33,846 nt of DNA from Bacteroides caecigallinarum (GCF_021531075.1 NZ_JADYTJ010000038.1:1-33846), one strand, 5' to 3'; shown: positions 24,812 to 33,618, numbered from the stretch's first letter. The notes: generated from the letters alone by a model not told the origin. A program made the numbers and translations.

Positions 24812-25489
24812 TTATTTAGTAGTTAAAAATTTTGTGTACTGGGCCATGCAGTTCTTAAGCATAGCATCAACACCGTTTGAAGTGATTGTACCACCGGAGA
24901 TACCATCAACTTCAAATTCAGGGTTAGCTACCTTACCGTTCTTGACAACGCTCAATGCAACACTTTCACCTTCCATTACGTGCTTGCCTACGAACAGACT
25001 CTGGAAGTGAGGCAATGCGATTTCAGCGCCAAGACCCGGAGTTTCAGATGCATGAGAGAAGTATGTACCAAATATTGTGTTCTTGTCTTCATCAAGTGCT
25101 ACATAGCCCCAGATAGCGCCCCAAAGTCCGGCACCGTAAACAGGAACAACATATTTAGTCTTACCGTCGATTTCACATACGAATACGTGAGCACGACCGT
25201 TTTCCTTGAATTCTTTTTCGTAAGCTGTTACGAATTTGCCGTCATATTCTTTCAAAGAACCGTCTTCAGCAACAATCATATCAGACTTAACTACCTTGCT
25301 GAACTCAGCGTCAGCATCCTTAACTTCTGTGATACCCAAAGAAGAAAGAATCTGTTTCTTAGTGTCGAGTTCAACGTTCTTACCCTGAAGGTCACGCAAA
25401 GATGAGTTTACGAAAGCCAGCAGGAATGCTACGATAACAACCATTACCGAAGCATAAATTATAGTATATGAGTTACTATTAGTATTCAT
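24812..25489 (-). CDS. nqrC: Na+-NQR subunit C, covalent FMN protein
   Basis: NqrC carries a covalently bound FMN on a periplasmic domain and passes electrons within the Na+-NQR complex. The 225-residue protein has one N-terminal membrane helix (about 8-28). The FMN attachment motif appears as SGGTIT (in [17 protein letters not shown]), a variant of the SGATxT consensus with Gly in place of Ala; the second Thr is the expected flavinylation site. Also present are [15 protein letters not shown] and [13 protein letters not shown], both typical. Attachment needs an ApbE flavin transferase, which is not encoded in this window. Confidence 0.96.
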   Translation of the reverse strand: MNTNSNSYTIIYASVMVVIVAFLLAFVNSSLRDLQGKNVELDTKKQILSSLGITEVKDADAEFSKVVKSDMIVAEDGSLKEYDGKFVTAYEKEFKENGRAHVFVCEIDGKTKYVVPVYGAGLWGAIWGYVALDEDKNTIFGTYFSHASETPGLGAEIALPHFQSLFVGKHVMEGESVALSVVKNGKVANPEFEVDGISGGTITSNGVDAMLKNCMAQYTKFLTTK

Positions 25490-25501
25490 TGTTTTCGGTT
25501 T

Positions 25502-26668
25502 TTATTTGTTAGACATAGCACGTTTTGCACGACGTGAAATATTGTTCTCAACGATTACATAGTCAATCAGCGGAGCGAAGATGTTCATCAGCAGGATAGC
25601 AAGCATCATACCTTCCGGATAACCAGGGTTCAACACACGGATGATGATAGCCATCATACCGATGAGCAGACCGTAGATGAACTTACCGTTCTCAGTACGT
25701 GAAGATGTAACAGGGTCTGTAGCCATGAACACTGCACCGAAGCAGAAACCACCGGCACACAAGTGCATGTACCAAGGCATGTTAGCCATAGCTGTATCAG
25801 GACCTGCGACATTGAATATCCAAGCCATCAATGCACCACCTACGAATACTGAAATCATTGTCTTCCAGCTTGCTACGCCAGTCCACAACAGGATAACGGC
25901 ACCGATTGCAATTGCGATAACTGAAGTTTCACCGATTGAGCCAGGTATAAAACCGAAAATCATATCACTCAAAGAAGCTGATATAGGAGTTTCAGTAGCA
26001 GCCTGACCAAGAGGAGTTGCAGCAGTCAAAGCATCGATGTCTTTACCAAGACCGAAGATGCTGTTGCTAGCTACCCATACAGTGTCACCAGACATCTTTG
26101 TAGGATAAGCGAAGAACAGGAATGCACGTGTAATCAATGCAGGGTTGAAGATGTTCATACCTGTACCACCGAATACTTCCTTTGCGAAGATTACAGAGAA
26201 TGCTGTAGCTACGGCAAGCATCCACAACGGACAATCTACAGGAACAATCATAGGAATCAACATACCTGAAACAAGGAAGCCTTCCTGAATTTCTTCCTTT
26301 TTCCACTGAGCTACTACGAACTCGATTCCAAGACCTACAACGTATGAAACGATGATTTTTGGCAATACGGCAAGAAAACCGTAGCCGAATTTCTGAATGG
26401 AGCTACCTTCGATGCCTGCAAAAGCATAGTGCTGGTAACCTACGTTATACATACCGAACAGTAATGCCGGTATAAGCGCAATAACCACGATAGACATGAT
26501 ACGTTTGCTGTCTATAGCGTCGTGGATGTGCGTACCAGTCTTCGATGTTGTATTCGGAACGAAAAGGAATGTTTCGAAACCGTCGAATACAGAACGAAAA
26601 GCCTGGAATTTGCCGCCCTCTTCAAAGTTTGGCTTTATCTTATCGATATAATTTCTTAACGCTTTCAT
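25502..26668 (-). CDS. nqrB: Na+-NQR subunit B
   Basis: NqrB is the large membrane subunit of Na+-NQR that carries covalent FMN and riboflavin and forms part of the Na+ path. The 388-residue protein has about ten membrane helices. Segments such as THIHDAIDSKRIMSIVVIALIPALLFGMYNVGYQ, FGGTGMNIFNPALITRAFLFFAYP and FMATDPVTSSRTENGKFIYG are family hallmarks. The probable flavinylated Thr lies in LTAATPLGQA (about 214-223). It starts 34 bp after nqrA and ends 12 bp before nqrC. Confidence 0.97.
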   Translation of the reverse strand: MKALRNYIDKIKPNFEEGGKFQAFRSVFDGFETFLFVPNTTSKTGTHIHDAIDSKRIMSIVVIALIPALLFGMYNVGYQHYAFAGIEGSSIQKFGYGFLAVLPKIIVSYVVGLGIEFVVAQWKKEEIQEGFLVSGMLIPMIVPVDCPLWMLAVATAFSVIFAKEVFGGTGMNIFNPALITRAFLFFAYPTKMSGDTVWVASNSIFGLGKDIDALTAATPLGQAATETPISASLSDMIFGFIPGSIGETSVIAIAIGAVILLWTGVASWKTMISVFVGGALMAWIFNVAGPDTAMANMPWYMHLCAGGFCFGAVFMATDPVTSSRTENGKFIYGLLIGMMAIIIRVLNPGYPEGMMLAILLMNIFAPLIDYVIVENNISRRAKRAMSNK

Positions 26669-26702
26669 TATTATTTATATTCTTATATACACATTATATA
26701 TA

Positions 26703-28052
26703 TTAACACATTTCACGACGGAGCATGTCAAGACCTTCGCGGACGATACGCTGAAGTTCCATCTTCGAAGAACATACGAACTCGCAGATAGCGAAATCTT
26801 CAGGAGCCACTTCGTAGATACCAAGCTGTTCCATGCGGTCGATATCACCGGCAATGATAGCCTTGATAAGATATTCAGGAAGAATATCCATAGGAAGTAC
26901 GCGGTCGTATTCGTTTGACATAATCATGTGACGTTCTCCACCTTTGATACGAGCGTCAAGAGTATATTCTTTCTTGCCCATCAACCAGCTGAAATATGAG
27001 TGGCTTGTACTGAACTCGTTGAAACGAGGCATAATCCATCCCAACATTTCGTGAACATCGTTACCTTCAGGGATTACAGTAACCTGACTGTGGAATGAGC
27101 CGAGGAAACCGTTAGCAGGAATCTGTTTTCCTGTAAGAGGATTACCGCTGATGTAGCGAAGTTCCTTATCCTTATTTACATTACCTGCAAGGATGTCTGT
27201 CAGGAGAGCACCAACTTTCAGTTTGCAATAAGCCAGTTTCTTAACTTCAGAACCTGTGATAGCTACTGTACGAGTCATATCAACACGGCCTGTATTCATC
27301 AGACGTCCGATGAAGATAACAGCCTGCGGATCGATAGTCCAAACAGTCTCACCTTTGTTTACAGGAGCGATGTTGTTAATCTGAACACCAACATTACCTG
27401 CAGGGTGAGGTCCATCGAATGCCGTTACAGTAACATTCTTAGCCTGTGTAAGAGCAGCAGACTTCTGGTTAACACTAATACTTAAATAAGTCTTGGCAAT
27501 TTTAGCCAAAGCATCAAGTCCTGTCTGGAAGTTGTTTTCTTCGCCTTTCAGAGCCAATTCAAAATCCGGAGCTAGCGGATTTGTATCGAAAGCAGAAACG
27601 AAGATAGCTCTTGGAGCTACTGTAGGATCTGCAATTACATCATAAGGACGCTGTCTGAAGAAAGCAAACATACCGGCATTAAGAAGAAGTTCCTTAACAG
27701 CTTCTGCACTCATTGCAGAAACGTTCTGCTTTCCGAATTCTTCGTAATCCTGTTCAGCTGCCGCCTCTACAGTAATACTCATTACCTTACGTCTAGCTCC
27801 ACGCTCAACGCTTGTCACTACGCCACTAACCGGCGAAACAAATTTCAGTTCAGGATGATTCTTGTCAATAAACAAGGGTCCTCCGGCCATTACATACTCT
27901 TGTTCCTTAACAACTACCTTTGGAGTTACTCCTGTAAAGTCATCCGGTACTATAGCATAGAAACCAGGCGCCTTTACAGCCACAACTTCTGCAGCTGCCT
28001 TACCTTTCAAGTTAATGTTCAGGCCTTTGCGTAATTTAATTACATTTGCCAT
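26703..28052 (-). CDS. nqrA: Na+-NQR subunit A
   Basis: NqrA is the peripheral cytosolic subunit of Na+-NQR that contacts NqrB near the quinone site. The 449-residue protein opens MANVIKLRKGLNINLKGKA, and shows family segments such as FAFFRQRPYDVIADPTVAPRAIFVSAFDTNPLAPD, DGPHPAGNVGVQINNI and IPEGNDVHEMLGWIMPRFNEFS. The end (CEFVCSSKMELQRIVREGLDMLRREMC) is conserved too. It is the first gene of the operon. A -7 box TAATTTTG at 28088-28095 (minus) gives a short leader of about 30 nt. The complex couples NADH oxidation to Na+ export, the main respiratory entry point in many Bacteroidales. Confidence 0.97.
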   Translation of the reverse strand: MANVIKLRKGLNINLKGKAAAEVVAVKAPGFYAIVPDDFTGVTPKVVVKEQEYVMAGGPLFIDKNHPELKFVSPVSGVVTSVERGARRKVMSITVEAAAEQDYEEFGKQNVSAMSAEAVKELLLNAGMFAFFRQRPYDVIADPTVAPRAIFVSAFDTNPLAPDFELALKGEENNFQTGLDALAKIAKTYLSISVNQKSAALTQAKNVTVTAFDGPHPAGNVGVQINNIAPVNKGETVWTIDPQAVIFIGRLMNTGRVDMTRTVAITGSEVKKLAYCKLKVGALLTDILAGNVNKDKELRYISGNPLTGKQIPANGFLGSFHSQVTVIPEGNDVHEMLGWIMPRFNEFSTSHSYFSWLMGKKEYTLDARIKGGERHMIMSNEYDRVLPMDILPEYLIKAIIAGDIDRMEQLGIYEVAPEDFAICEFVCSSKMELQRIVREGLDMLRREMC

Positions 28053-28087
28053 ATCGGGTTATAAAAAATGGTTTTATATTTTCCGCG

Positions 28088-28095
28088 CAAAATTA
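28088..28095 (-). promoter_or_regulatory. -7 box of the nqr operon promoter
   Basis: CAAAATTA on the plus strand reads TAATTTTG on the minus strand, a TAnnTTTG match, 36 bp before the nqrA ATG. Confidence 0.5.
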
Positions 28096-28310
28096 AAGAA
28101 AAAATAAGTAAAAATGAACTTTTTCGTCAGATAAATAAAGAATTTTTTCCTTATTTGATTTTAGTATCTAAAAACATATTTCACAATTGTCAATTTCGCT
28201 ACATAGAGGTTACATTTTTGCCACTTTGATAATTACAGCAGGAATATATACATACAGGCTGACATAAATCATGAACCAACGAATCATTTTCTCTATATAA
28301 AGCTTATTTA

Positions 28311-28380
28311 TATATAAATACAACTTGTATTTTTATATATACAACTTATATTTATAAAAACATAGGTTATATTTATAGAT
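28311..28380. repeat. three imperfect AT-rich repeats, about 21-bp period
   Basis: Related motifs recur: ACAACTTGTATTT (28320-28332), ACAACTTATATTT (28341-28353) and ACATAGGTTATATTT (28360-28374). Starts are 21 and 19-20 bp apart, about two helical turns, so the copies lie on one face of the DNA. The third copy is weaker. Base composition is almost all A/T, so some resemblance could be chance. Confidence 0.5.
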
Positions 28381-28625
28381 TATATCTAAGCATTTACGTG
28401 TTTTTATCCTCAATAAAACGAAATATCATACTAAGTGCTTTTATAATATAAGGTGTAATTCCACCATACACATATAAAGAGTGTCAAACAAAACGGTTGT
28501 CGACATTGGAAATATGACAGAATGTCAGTATCCGGAGATTGGCATCTATTTTGTATATCGAATTGCAGTTGTTTTGAAGATTACAAACTCAATAAAGATT
28601 TTACTAATAAAAAAATATAACAGAT

Positions 28626-30671
28626 ATGCAAAAAGGTAATATCGGGGTTACTACAGAAAACATATTCCCCATCATAAAGAAATTCTTATACAGCGACCAT
28701 GAAATTTTCTTGCGCGAACTTGTTTCAAATGCAGTAGACGCTACTCAGAAACTTAAGACTCTCGCATCAAAAGGTGAATTCAAGGGAGAACTTGGCGACC
28801 TTACCATCAAAGTTAAAGCAGAAAACGATACTATCGTTATCTCTGACCGCGGACTTGGTCTTACTGCAGAAGAAATAGACAAGTACATCAATCAGATAGC
28901 ATTCTCAGGCGCAAATGACTTCCTTGCAAAATACAAAGACGATGCAAACGCCATAATCGGTCACTTCGGTTTGGGATTCTACTCTGCCTTTATGGTAGCA
29001 AAGAAGGTGGAAATCGTTACCAAATCATATCAGGAAGGTGCACAGGCTGTTAAATGGACTTGCGACGGTAGTCCTGAGTTTACTCTTGAGGAAACTGAAA
29101 AGGCTGACCGTGGTACAGACATCATACTTTACGTGGACGATGACTGCAAGGAATTCCTAGAAGAAAACCGCTTGAAAGGATTGCTGAATAAATATTGCCG
29201 ATTCTTGGCCGTACCTGTAGCATTCGGCAAAAAGAAAGAATGGAAAGACGGAAAGCAGGTAGAAACAGACGAGGACTATGTAATAAATGACACTTGTCCA
29301 ATCTGGACCAAGAAACCAAGCGAACTGAAGGACGAGGATTACAAGAAGTTCTACAGAGACCTCTACCCTATGTCGGACGAACCTCTGTTTTGGATTCATC
29401 TGAATGTGGACTATCCGTTCAATCTGACCGGCGTGCTCTACTTCCCGAAAATAAAGAGCAACATCGACTTGCAAAAGAACAAAATACAGTTGTACTGCAA
29501 CCAAGTGTACGTAACCGATTCTGTAGAAGGTATCGTACCTGATTTCCTAACACTGCTTCACGGCGTAATCGACTCTCCGGATATTCCGCTTAACGTATCA
29601 CGTTCATATCTTCAGAGTGATTCTAACGTAAAGAAAATCTCTACATATATCACTAAGAAGGTAGCAGACAGACTTCAGTCCATCTTTAAGAACGACCGTA
29701 AAGAGTTCGAAAACAAATGGGATGACCTGAAGATTTTCATCAACTACGGAATGCTTACTCAGGAAGATTTCTATTCTAAAGCTGACAAATTTGCCTTGTT
29801 CAAAGACACAGAAGGCAAATATTACACTCAGGAAGAATATAAGACTCTTATCAGCGGAAACCAGACTGACAAGGATGGTAACTTGATTTACCTCTATGCC
29901 AATAACCGTGATGAGCAGTATGCATATATCGATGCAGCCGTAAACAAAGGCTATAACGTACTGATGATGGACGGACAGCTTGACGTTCCGATGATTAACA
30001 TGCTGGAACAGAAGTTGGAGAAGAGCCGTTTCACTCGTGTGGACAGCGACGTTATCGACCGTCTGATAGTAAAAGACGAGCTGAAAGGCGAAGAGCTGAA
30101 AGAAGACAAGCGCAGCATACTTTCTACTGTATTCAGCGGACAGTTGCCAAAACTGCAGAAAACAGAGTTCCATGTTGAAGCTCAGGCTATGGGTGAAAAC
30201 GCTTCACCTGTAATCATCACTCAGGCTGAATATATGCGCCGCATGAAGGAAATGGCAAACATACAGCCGGGAATGAGTTTCTACGGAGAAATGCCTGACA
30301 TGTACAGTCTTGTACTGAACAGCGACCATAAACTAATTAAACAGGTTCTGAATGAAACAGAGACAGCATGTGCAGAAAAGCTCGTTCCGGTAGAATCTGA
30401 AATCGCTATCCTTTCGCTAAGAGAAAACGAACTGCACAAAGCCCACGAAGGCAAGAAGGACGAAGAAATTCCTGTAGCCGAAAAGGACGAACTTAAAGAT
30501 GTAGAAAAGAAGCTTGAAGAGCAGAGAAACCAGAAGAACAACATCCTGAACGAATATGCAGCAGGCAACAAAGTTGTTCATCAGCTGATTGACCTGGCAT
30601 TACTTCAGAACGGAATGCTGAAGGGTGAAGCTCTTACAAACTTCGTCAAGAGAAGCATAGAAATGATTTAA
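28626..30671 (+). CDS. htpG: molecular chaperone HtpG (Hsp90 family)
   Basis: HtpG is the bacterial Hsp90, a dimeric ATP-dependent chaperone. The 681-residue protein opens with NIGVTTENIFPIIKKFLYSDHEIFLRELVSNAVDATQKL, which holds the catalytic Glu and Mg-binding Asn of the GHKL ATPase. DRGLGLT (D74) and GHFGLGFYSAFM (112 onward) complete the nucleotide pocket, and the middle domain includes LNVSRSYLQSD. It is longer than the E. coli protein (624), with a Lys/Glu-rich insertion near 605-640 (ELHKAHEGKKDEEIPVAEKD) common in Bacteroidetes. It stands alone, with a terminator 21 bp after the stop. No clear -7 box lies directly upstream; a sigma-54-like element does. Confidence 0.97.
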   Translation: MQKGNIGVTTENIFPIIKKFLYSDHEIFLRELVSNAVDATQKLKTLASKGEFKGELGDLTIKVKAENDTIVISDRGLGLTAEEIDKYINQIAFSGANDFLAKYKDDANAIIGHFGLGFYSAFMVAKKVEIVTKSYQEGAQAVKWTCDGSPEFTLEETEKADRGTDIILYVDDDCKEFLEENRLKGLLNKYCRFLAVPVAFGKKKEWKDGKQVETDEDYVINDTCPIWTKKPSELKDEDYKKFYRDLYPMSDEPLFWIHLNVDYPFNLTGVLYFPKIKSNIDLQKNKIQLYCNQVYVTDSVEGIVPDFLTLLHGVIDSPDIPLNVSRSYLQSDSNVKKISTYITKKVADRLQSIFKNDRKEFENKWDDLKIFINYGMLTQEDFYSKADKFALFKDTEGKYYTQEEYKTLISGNQTDKDGNLIYLYANNRDEQYAYIDAAVNKGYNVLMMDGQLDVPMINMLEQKLEKSRFTRVDSDVIDRLIVKDELKGEELKEDKRSILSTVFSGQLPKLQKTEFHVEAQAMGENASPVIITQAEYMRRMKEMANIQPGMSFYGEMPDMYSLVLNSDHKLIKQVLNETETACAEKLVPVESEIAILSLRENELHKAHEGKKDEEIPVAEKDELKDVEKKLEEQRNQKNNILNEYAAGNKVVHQLIDLALLQNGMLKGEALTNFVKRSIEMI

Positions 30672-30691
30672 TCAAACAAATAAGTTTAATA

Positions 30692-30729
30692 AAGGGAGAT
30701 AAATATCAACGGGTATTTGTCTCCTTTTT
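30692..30729 (+). terminator. terminator of htpG
   Basis: AAGGGAGATAAATA and TATTTGTCTCCTTT form a hairpin of about 12 pairs with one G-T pair, a short CAACGG-type loop and a run of T residues on the right. Confidence 0.8.
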
Positions 30730-30841
30730 TTGTTTTCACTGGTGACGTATTTCACATTTTACTATAATCATACTTTATATTATGAGAGCAACAAAAACAA
30801 AAAAAAAATTCATTTAATTATACCGTAAAATAAATTTTGAC

Positions 30842-30849
30842 TATCTTTG
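30842..30849 (+). promoter_or_regulatory. -7 box of the patatin-BamA-like gene
   Basis: TATCTTTG is a perfect -7 match, 32 bp before the ATG. Confidence 0.6.
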
Positions 30850-30881
30850 GTTATAATACGTTCTTAATCCAATAACATAGT

Positions 30882-33194
30882 ATGAAACTAAAATATGCAC
30901 TGATATTATTCATTATAATACATATATTTCCAACGCTGTGTGCCCAAAAAGTAGGTTTGGTATTAAGCGGAGGAGGTGCAAAAGGAATGACACATATAGG
31001 AATAATTCGTGCATTAGAGGAAAACAATATTCCTATCGACTATATCACGGGAACATCAATGGGGGCTATAGTAGGTTCCTTATATGCTATGGGTTACTCA
31101 CCTGATGATATGGAGAAACTTATCAAATCACCAGAATTCAAAAAATGGTACTCTTCAGGTGGTATTGAAGAAGAATATATGTATTATTTCAAGATGAATC
31201 CTCCTACTCCGGAATTTATCAACATCAGACTGTCAAAAATGAAAATGGCAAAAAAGGTAAGAACAAGATTCCTACCATCAAGCGTTGTCGACCCAATGCA
31301 CATGAATGTAGCATTCATTGAACTATATGCACAGGCAACAGCAGAGTGTAGAGGAAACTTCGATAATCTTTTTGTCCCTTTCAGATGTGTAGCTTCGGAT
31401 GTTTACAACAAGAAAGCTTTAATAATGAAAAGTGGAGACCTTGGAGATGCAGTAAGGGCATCAATGAGTTTTCCCGGTATGTTCAAACCTATAGAGATAG
31501 ATTCTGTACTGGCATACGATGGTGGAATATACGATAATTTTCCAGTTACAACGATGATAGAGGATTTCAATCCGGATATAATCATAGGAAGTGTAGTAAG
31601 TTCAAACCCTAGCAAGCCAAAGGAAGGAGATATAATGAGCCAACTGGAAAACATGATAATGCAAAAAACAGACTATTCCATTCCGGACTCTTTGGGTATA
31701 ATGATGACATTCAGATATACAGATGTCAATCTTATGGATTTCGACAGATACGACGAGCTACACAATATCGGTTATGAAAGGACTATACAGCTTATGGATT
31801 CAATAAAGCAAAGAATATCCAGACGTACCAGCTACAGGATACTTGAGAGAAAGCGTATAGATTTCAAAAGAGGAATGCCGGAACTTAAATTCAAGAAAAT
31901 CATTGTAAACGGAACTACAGAACAACAGAAAGTATATATCATGCGAGGATTCCATACTAAAGACAACGAAACTTTTAGTCTGGAAGACCTCAGAAAAGGA
32001 TATTTCAGATTATTGTCCGATAATATGATTTCTGAAATTCTCCCACATGCTGTATACAATTATGAGGACAATACTTTTACACTCATATTGGATGTAAAAA
32101 TAGCAGAAGACCTATCTGTCAGGATTGGAGGAAACGTAGGCTCAAATGGAGCAAACCAAATATATTTAGGTGCCTCATATCATAATCTTGGGAAATATTC
32201 CAAAGAGCTTTCTTTGGAAGGCCAGTTAGGACAGATCTACAACAACTTGCAATTAACCGGAAGAGTGGATTTACAGACTGAGATTCCTACATCATATAAA
32301 ATGATTCTGTCATTATCCTCATTCGATTACAATGGACAGTCACAAAACTTCTTTAATAAGATCAACAGTCCAATTTTCAATAAAAAAGATGAGAAGTTTT
32401 TAAAAGCTTACATAAACATGCCTTTCCTTAGTAAACACAAGGCACAGTTTGGAATTGGAGTTGCAACTCTTACAGATCAATATTTTCAGACCAATGTTAT
32501 CGATTTTACCAATAGTACAAGAGATAAAAGCAGTTATAAGATATTAGGAGGTTTTGTAGCACTTGAAGGTAACACCTTAGACAGTAAACTATATGCAATC
32601 AATGGTAAAAAAGAAAGACTTGCGGCCAATATATATTTAGGAAACGAAACTTTTTCTCAAGGAATAGGTACAGACCCTTATAATGGGGCATTTAAATATA
32701 GTCAGGCATGGCTCCAAATATCTTATGAATTGGAGAAGTATTTCAGGCTTGGAAGAAGAGTTTCTTTAGGCTCTTACCTTCATGCTTACTATTCATCAAG
32801 AAACTTCAGCAATAATTATCGTGCCACCATGATGCAAGCCGGTGAATTTTCACCTACAACCCATAGCAAAATAACCTATAATGAGGCTTTTAGAGCCAAC
32901 CAATTTGCAGGTATAGGTGTAATACCAATATACAGATTCAATAATATGGTGCATGCCAGACTAGGGATATATGGATTTGTACCTTTTTTCCCTATAAATT
33001 GCAACGATGCATATAAGGCTACCTATGGCAAGATGTTCAGTAAATTTGAATATTTGGGAGACTTATCATTAGTAGTACGATTACCATTCGGATCAGTAAG
33101 CGCTTATTTGAACTATTATAGTTCACCAAGTAAGAACTGGAATGCAGGAATATCATTAGGATGGCAGATTTTTGGAGAAAGATTCATGCAATAA
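30882..33194 (+). CDS. patatin-like phospholipase with POTRA and outer-membrane barrel (type Vd-like)
   Basis: This 770-residue exported protein fuses a lipid acyl hydrolase to an outer-membrane translocator. A signal peptide (1-21, ending TLCA-QK) precedes a patatin domain (about 23-225) with the oxyanion motif SGGGAKG (29-35), the nucleophile GTSMG (S59) and the catalytic Asp in YDGGIYDNFP (D213). Residues about 335-405 (FKKIIVNGTTEQQKVYIMRGF) resemble a POTRA module, and the rest is amphipathic strands of a BamA/TamA-like barrel (GGNVGSNGANQIYLGASYHN onward). This order matches type Vd autotransporters such as PlpD and FplA, where the patatin part is exposed or released. It is read from its own promoter and followed by tRNA genes. 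The lipid target is unknown. Confidence 0.9.
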   Translation: MKLKYALILFIIIHIFPTLCAQKVGLVLSGGGAKGMTHIGIIRALEENNIPIDYITGTSMGAIVGSLYAMGYSPDDMEKLIKSPEFKKWYSSGGIEEEYMYYFKMNPPTPEFINIRLSKMKMAKKVRTRFLPSSVVDPMHMNVAFIELYAQATAECRGNFDNLFVPFRCVASDVYNKKALIMKSGDLGDAVRASMSFPGMFKPIEIDSVLAYDGGIYDNFPVTTMIEDFNPDIIIGSVVSSNPSKPKEGDIMSQLENMIMQKTDYSIPDSLGIMMTFRYTDVNLMDFDRYDELHNIGYERTIQLMDSIKQRISRRTSYRILERKRIDFKRGMPELKFKKIIVNGTTEQQKVYIMRGFHTKDNETFSLEDLRKGYFRLLSDNMISEILPHAVYNYEDNTFTLILDVKIAEDLSVRIGGNVGSNGANQIYLGASYHNLGKYSKELSLEGQLGQIYNNLQLTGRVDLQTEIPTSYKMILSLSSFDYNGQSQNFFNKINSPIFNKKDEKFLKAYINMPFLSKHKAQFGIGVATLTDQYFQTNVIDFTNSTRDKSSYKILGGFVALEGNTLDSKLYAINGKKERLAANIYLGNETFSQGIGTDPYNGAFKYSQAWLQISYELEKYFRLGRRVSLGSYLHAYYSSRNFSNNYRATMMQAGEFSPTTHSKITYNEAFRANQFAGIGVIPIYRFNNMVHARLGIYGFVPFFPINCNDAYKATYGKMFSKFEYLGDLSLVVRLPFGSVSAYLNYYSSPSKNWNAGISLGWQIFGERFMQ

Positions 33195-33234
33195 AAAGTT
33201 TTTATATAAAAAGTAAAAAAAGACAGTGCAATAA

Positions 33235-33266
33235 TTTGTGTATTAAAAAAAATATCCATACCTTTG
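33235..33266 (+). promoter_or_regulatory. promoter of the tRNA-Arg cluster
   Basis: A -33 box TTTG (33235-33238) and a -7 box TACCTTTG (33259-33266) are separated by 20 nt, a textbook Bacteroidetes layout, and transcription would begin about 15 bp before the first tRNA. Confidence 0.75.
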
Positions 33267-33288
33267 CACCCGTTAAAGAAAAAGAGAT

Positions 33289-33362
33289 GGCCGCGTAGCT
33301 CAACTGAATAGAGTAGCTGACTACGGATCAGCCGGTTACAGGTTTGAATCCTGTCGCGGTCA
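33289..33362 (+). tRNA. tRNA-Arg (ACG), copy 1
   Basis: The 74-nt cloverleaf reads cleanly: acceptor GGCCGCG with CGCGGTC (one G-T pair), D arm GCTC/GAGT, anticodon arm GCTGA-CTACGGA-TCAGC giving ACG, and T arm ACAGG-TTTGAAT-CCTGT with the discriminator A. CCA is not encoded. A34 is expected to be edited to inosine by TadA so that the tRNA reads CGU, CGC and CGA. Confidence 0.97.
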
Positions 33363-33396
33363 CTCCACTTCTAAGCTTAATAAATTTATATTGAAT

Positions 33397-33470
33397 GGCC
33401 GCGTAGCTCAACTGAATAGAGTAGCTGACTACGGATCAGCCGGTTACAGGTTTGAATCCTGTCGCGGTCA
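33397..33470 (+). tRNA. tRNA-Arg (ACG), copy 2
   Basis: All 74 bases are identical to copy 1, with anticodon ACG at the same offset. It lies 34 bp after copy 1, and that spacer is almost the same as the one after this copy. Confidence 0.97.
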
Positions 33471-33503
33471 CTCACTTCTAAGCTTAACAAATTTATATTG
33501 AAC

Positions 33504-33577
33504 GGCCGCGTAGCTCAACTGAATAGAGTAGCTGACTACGGATCAGCCGGTTACAGGTTTGAATCCTGTCGCGGTCA
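33504..33577 (+). tRNA. tRNA-Arg (ACG), copy 3
   Basis: All 74 bases are again identical to copy 1. It follows a 33-bp spacer and is followed at once by a strong terminator, so the three tRNAs are probably one precursor transcript. Confidence 0.97.
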
Positions 33578-33581
33578 CACA

Positions 33582-33618
33582 AAAAAAAGATGATGAATGT
33601 ATTTCATCATCTTTTTTT
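33582..33618. terminator. bidirectional terminator after the tRNA cluster
   Basis: AAAAAAAGATGATGAA pairs with TTCATCATCTTTTTTT around a short TGTAT loop, about 16 pairs, 4 nt after the last tRNA. The symmetrical A and T runs let it also end the minus-strand usp gene. Confidence 0.9.

Larger units (their letters stand above)
28053..28625. promoter_or_regulatory. long AT-rich divergent region between nqrA and htpG
   Basis: This 573-bp stretch has no gene I can support. It holds the nqrA -7 box (28088-28095), a set of AT-rich repeats spaced about 21 bp apart (28311-28380), a small GGTG/CACC hairpin near 28454-28467, a palindrome TGACA-GAA-TGTCA (28515-28527) and a sigma-54-like element (28539-28555). 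It is the longest gene-free stretch in the window, which suggests layered control of htpG. Confidence 0.6.
33289..33577 (+). repeat. tandem repeat of a 107-108-bp tRNA-plus-spacer unit
   Basis: Units 33289-33396 (108 bp) and 33397-33503 (107 bp) and a last partial unit 33504-33577 repeat head to tail. The spacers differ by one indel and two T/C changes (TAATAAA versus TAACAAA; GAAT versus GAAC), so the whole unit, not only the tRNA, was duplicated. Confidence 0.9.

Noticed and set aside
24980..25405. 141-codon plus-strand frame
   Set aside because: It is antisense to nqrC, without any recognisable domain.
29604..30173. 189-codon minus-strand frame with hydrophobic content
   Set aside because: It is antisense to htpG; the apparent membrane-like composition comes from complement of Lys/Glu-rich codons.
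33289..33577. CRISPR-like or integrative-element array
   Set aside because: The repeats are plain tRNA-Arg genes with near-identical spacers; no cas genes, integrase or att-like duplication is visible.
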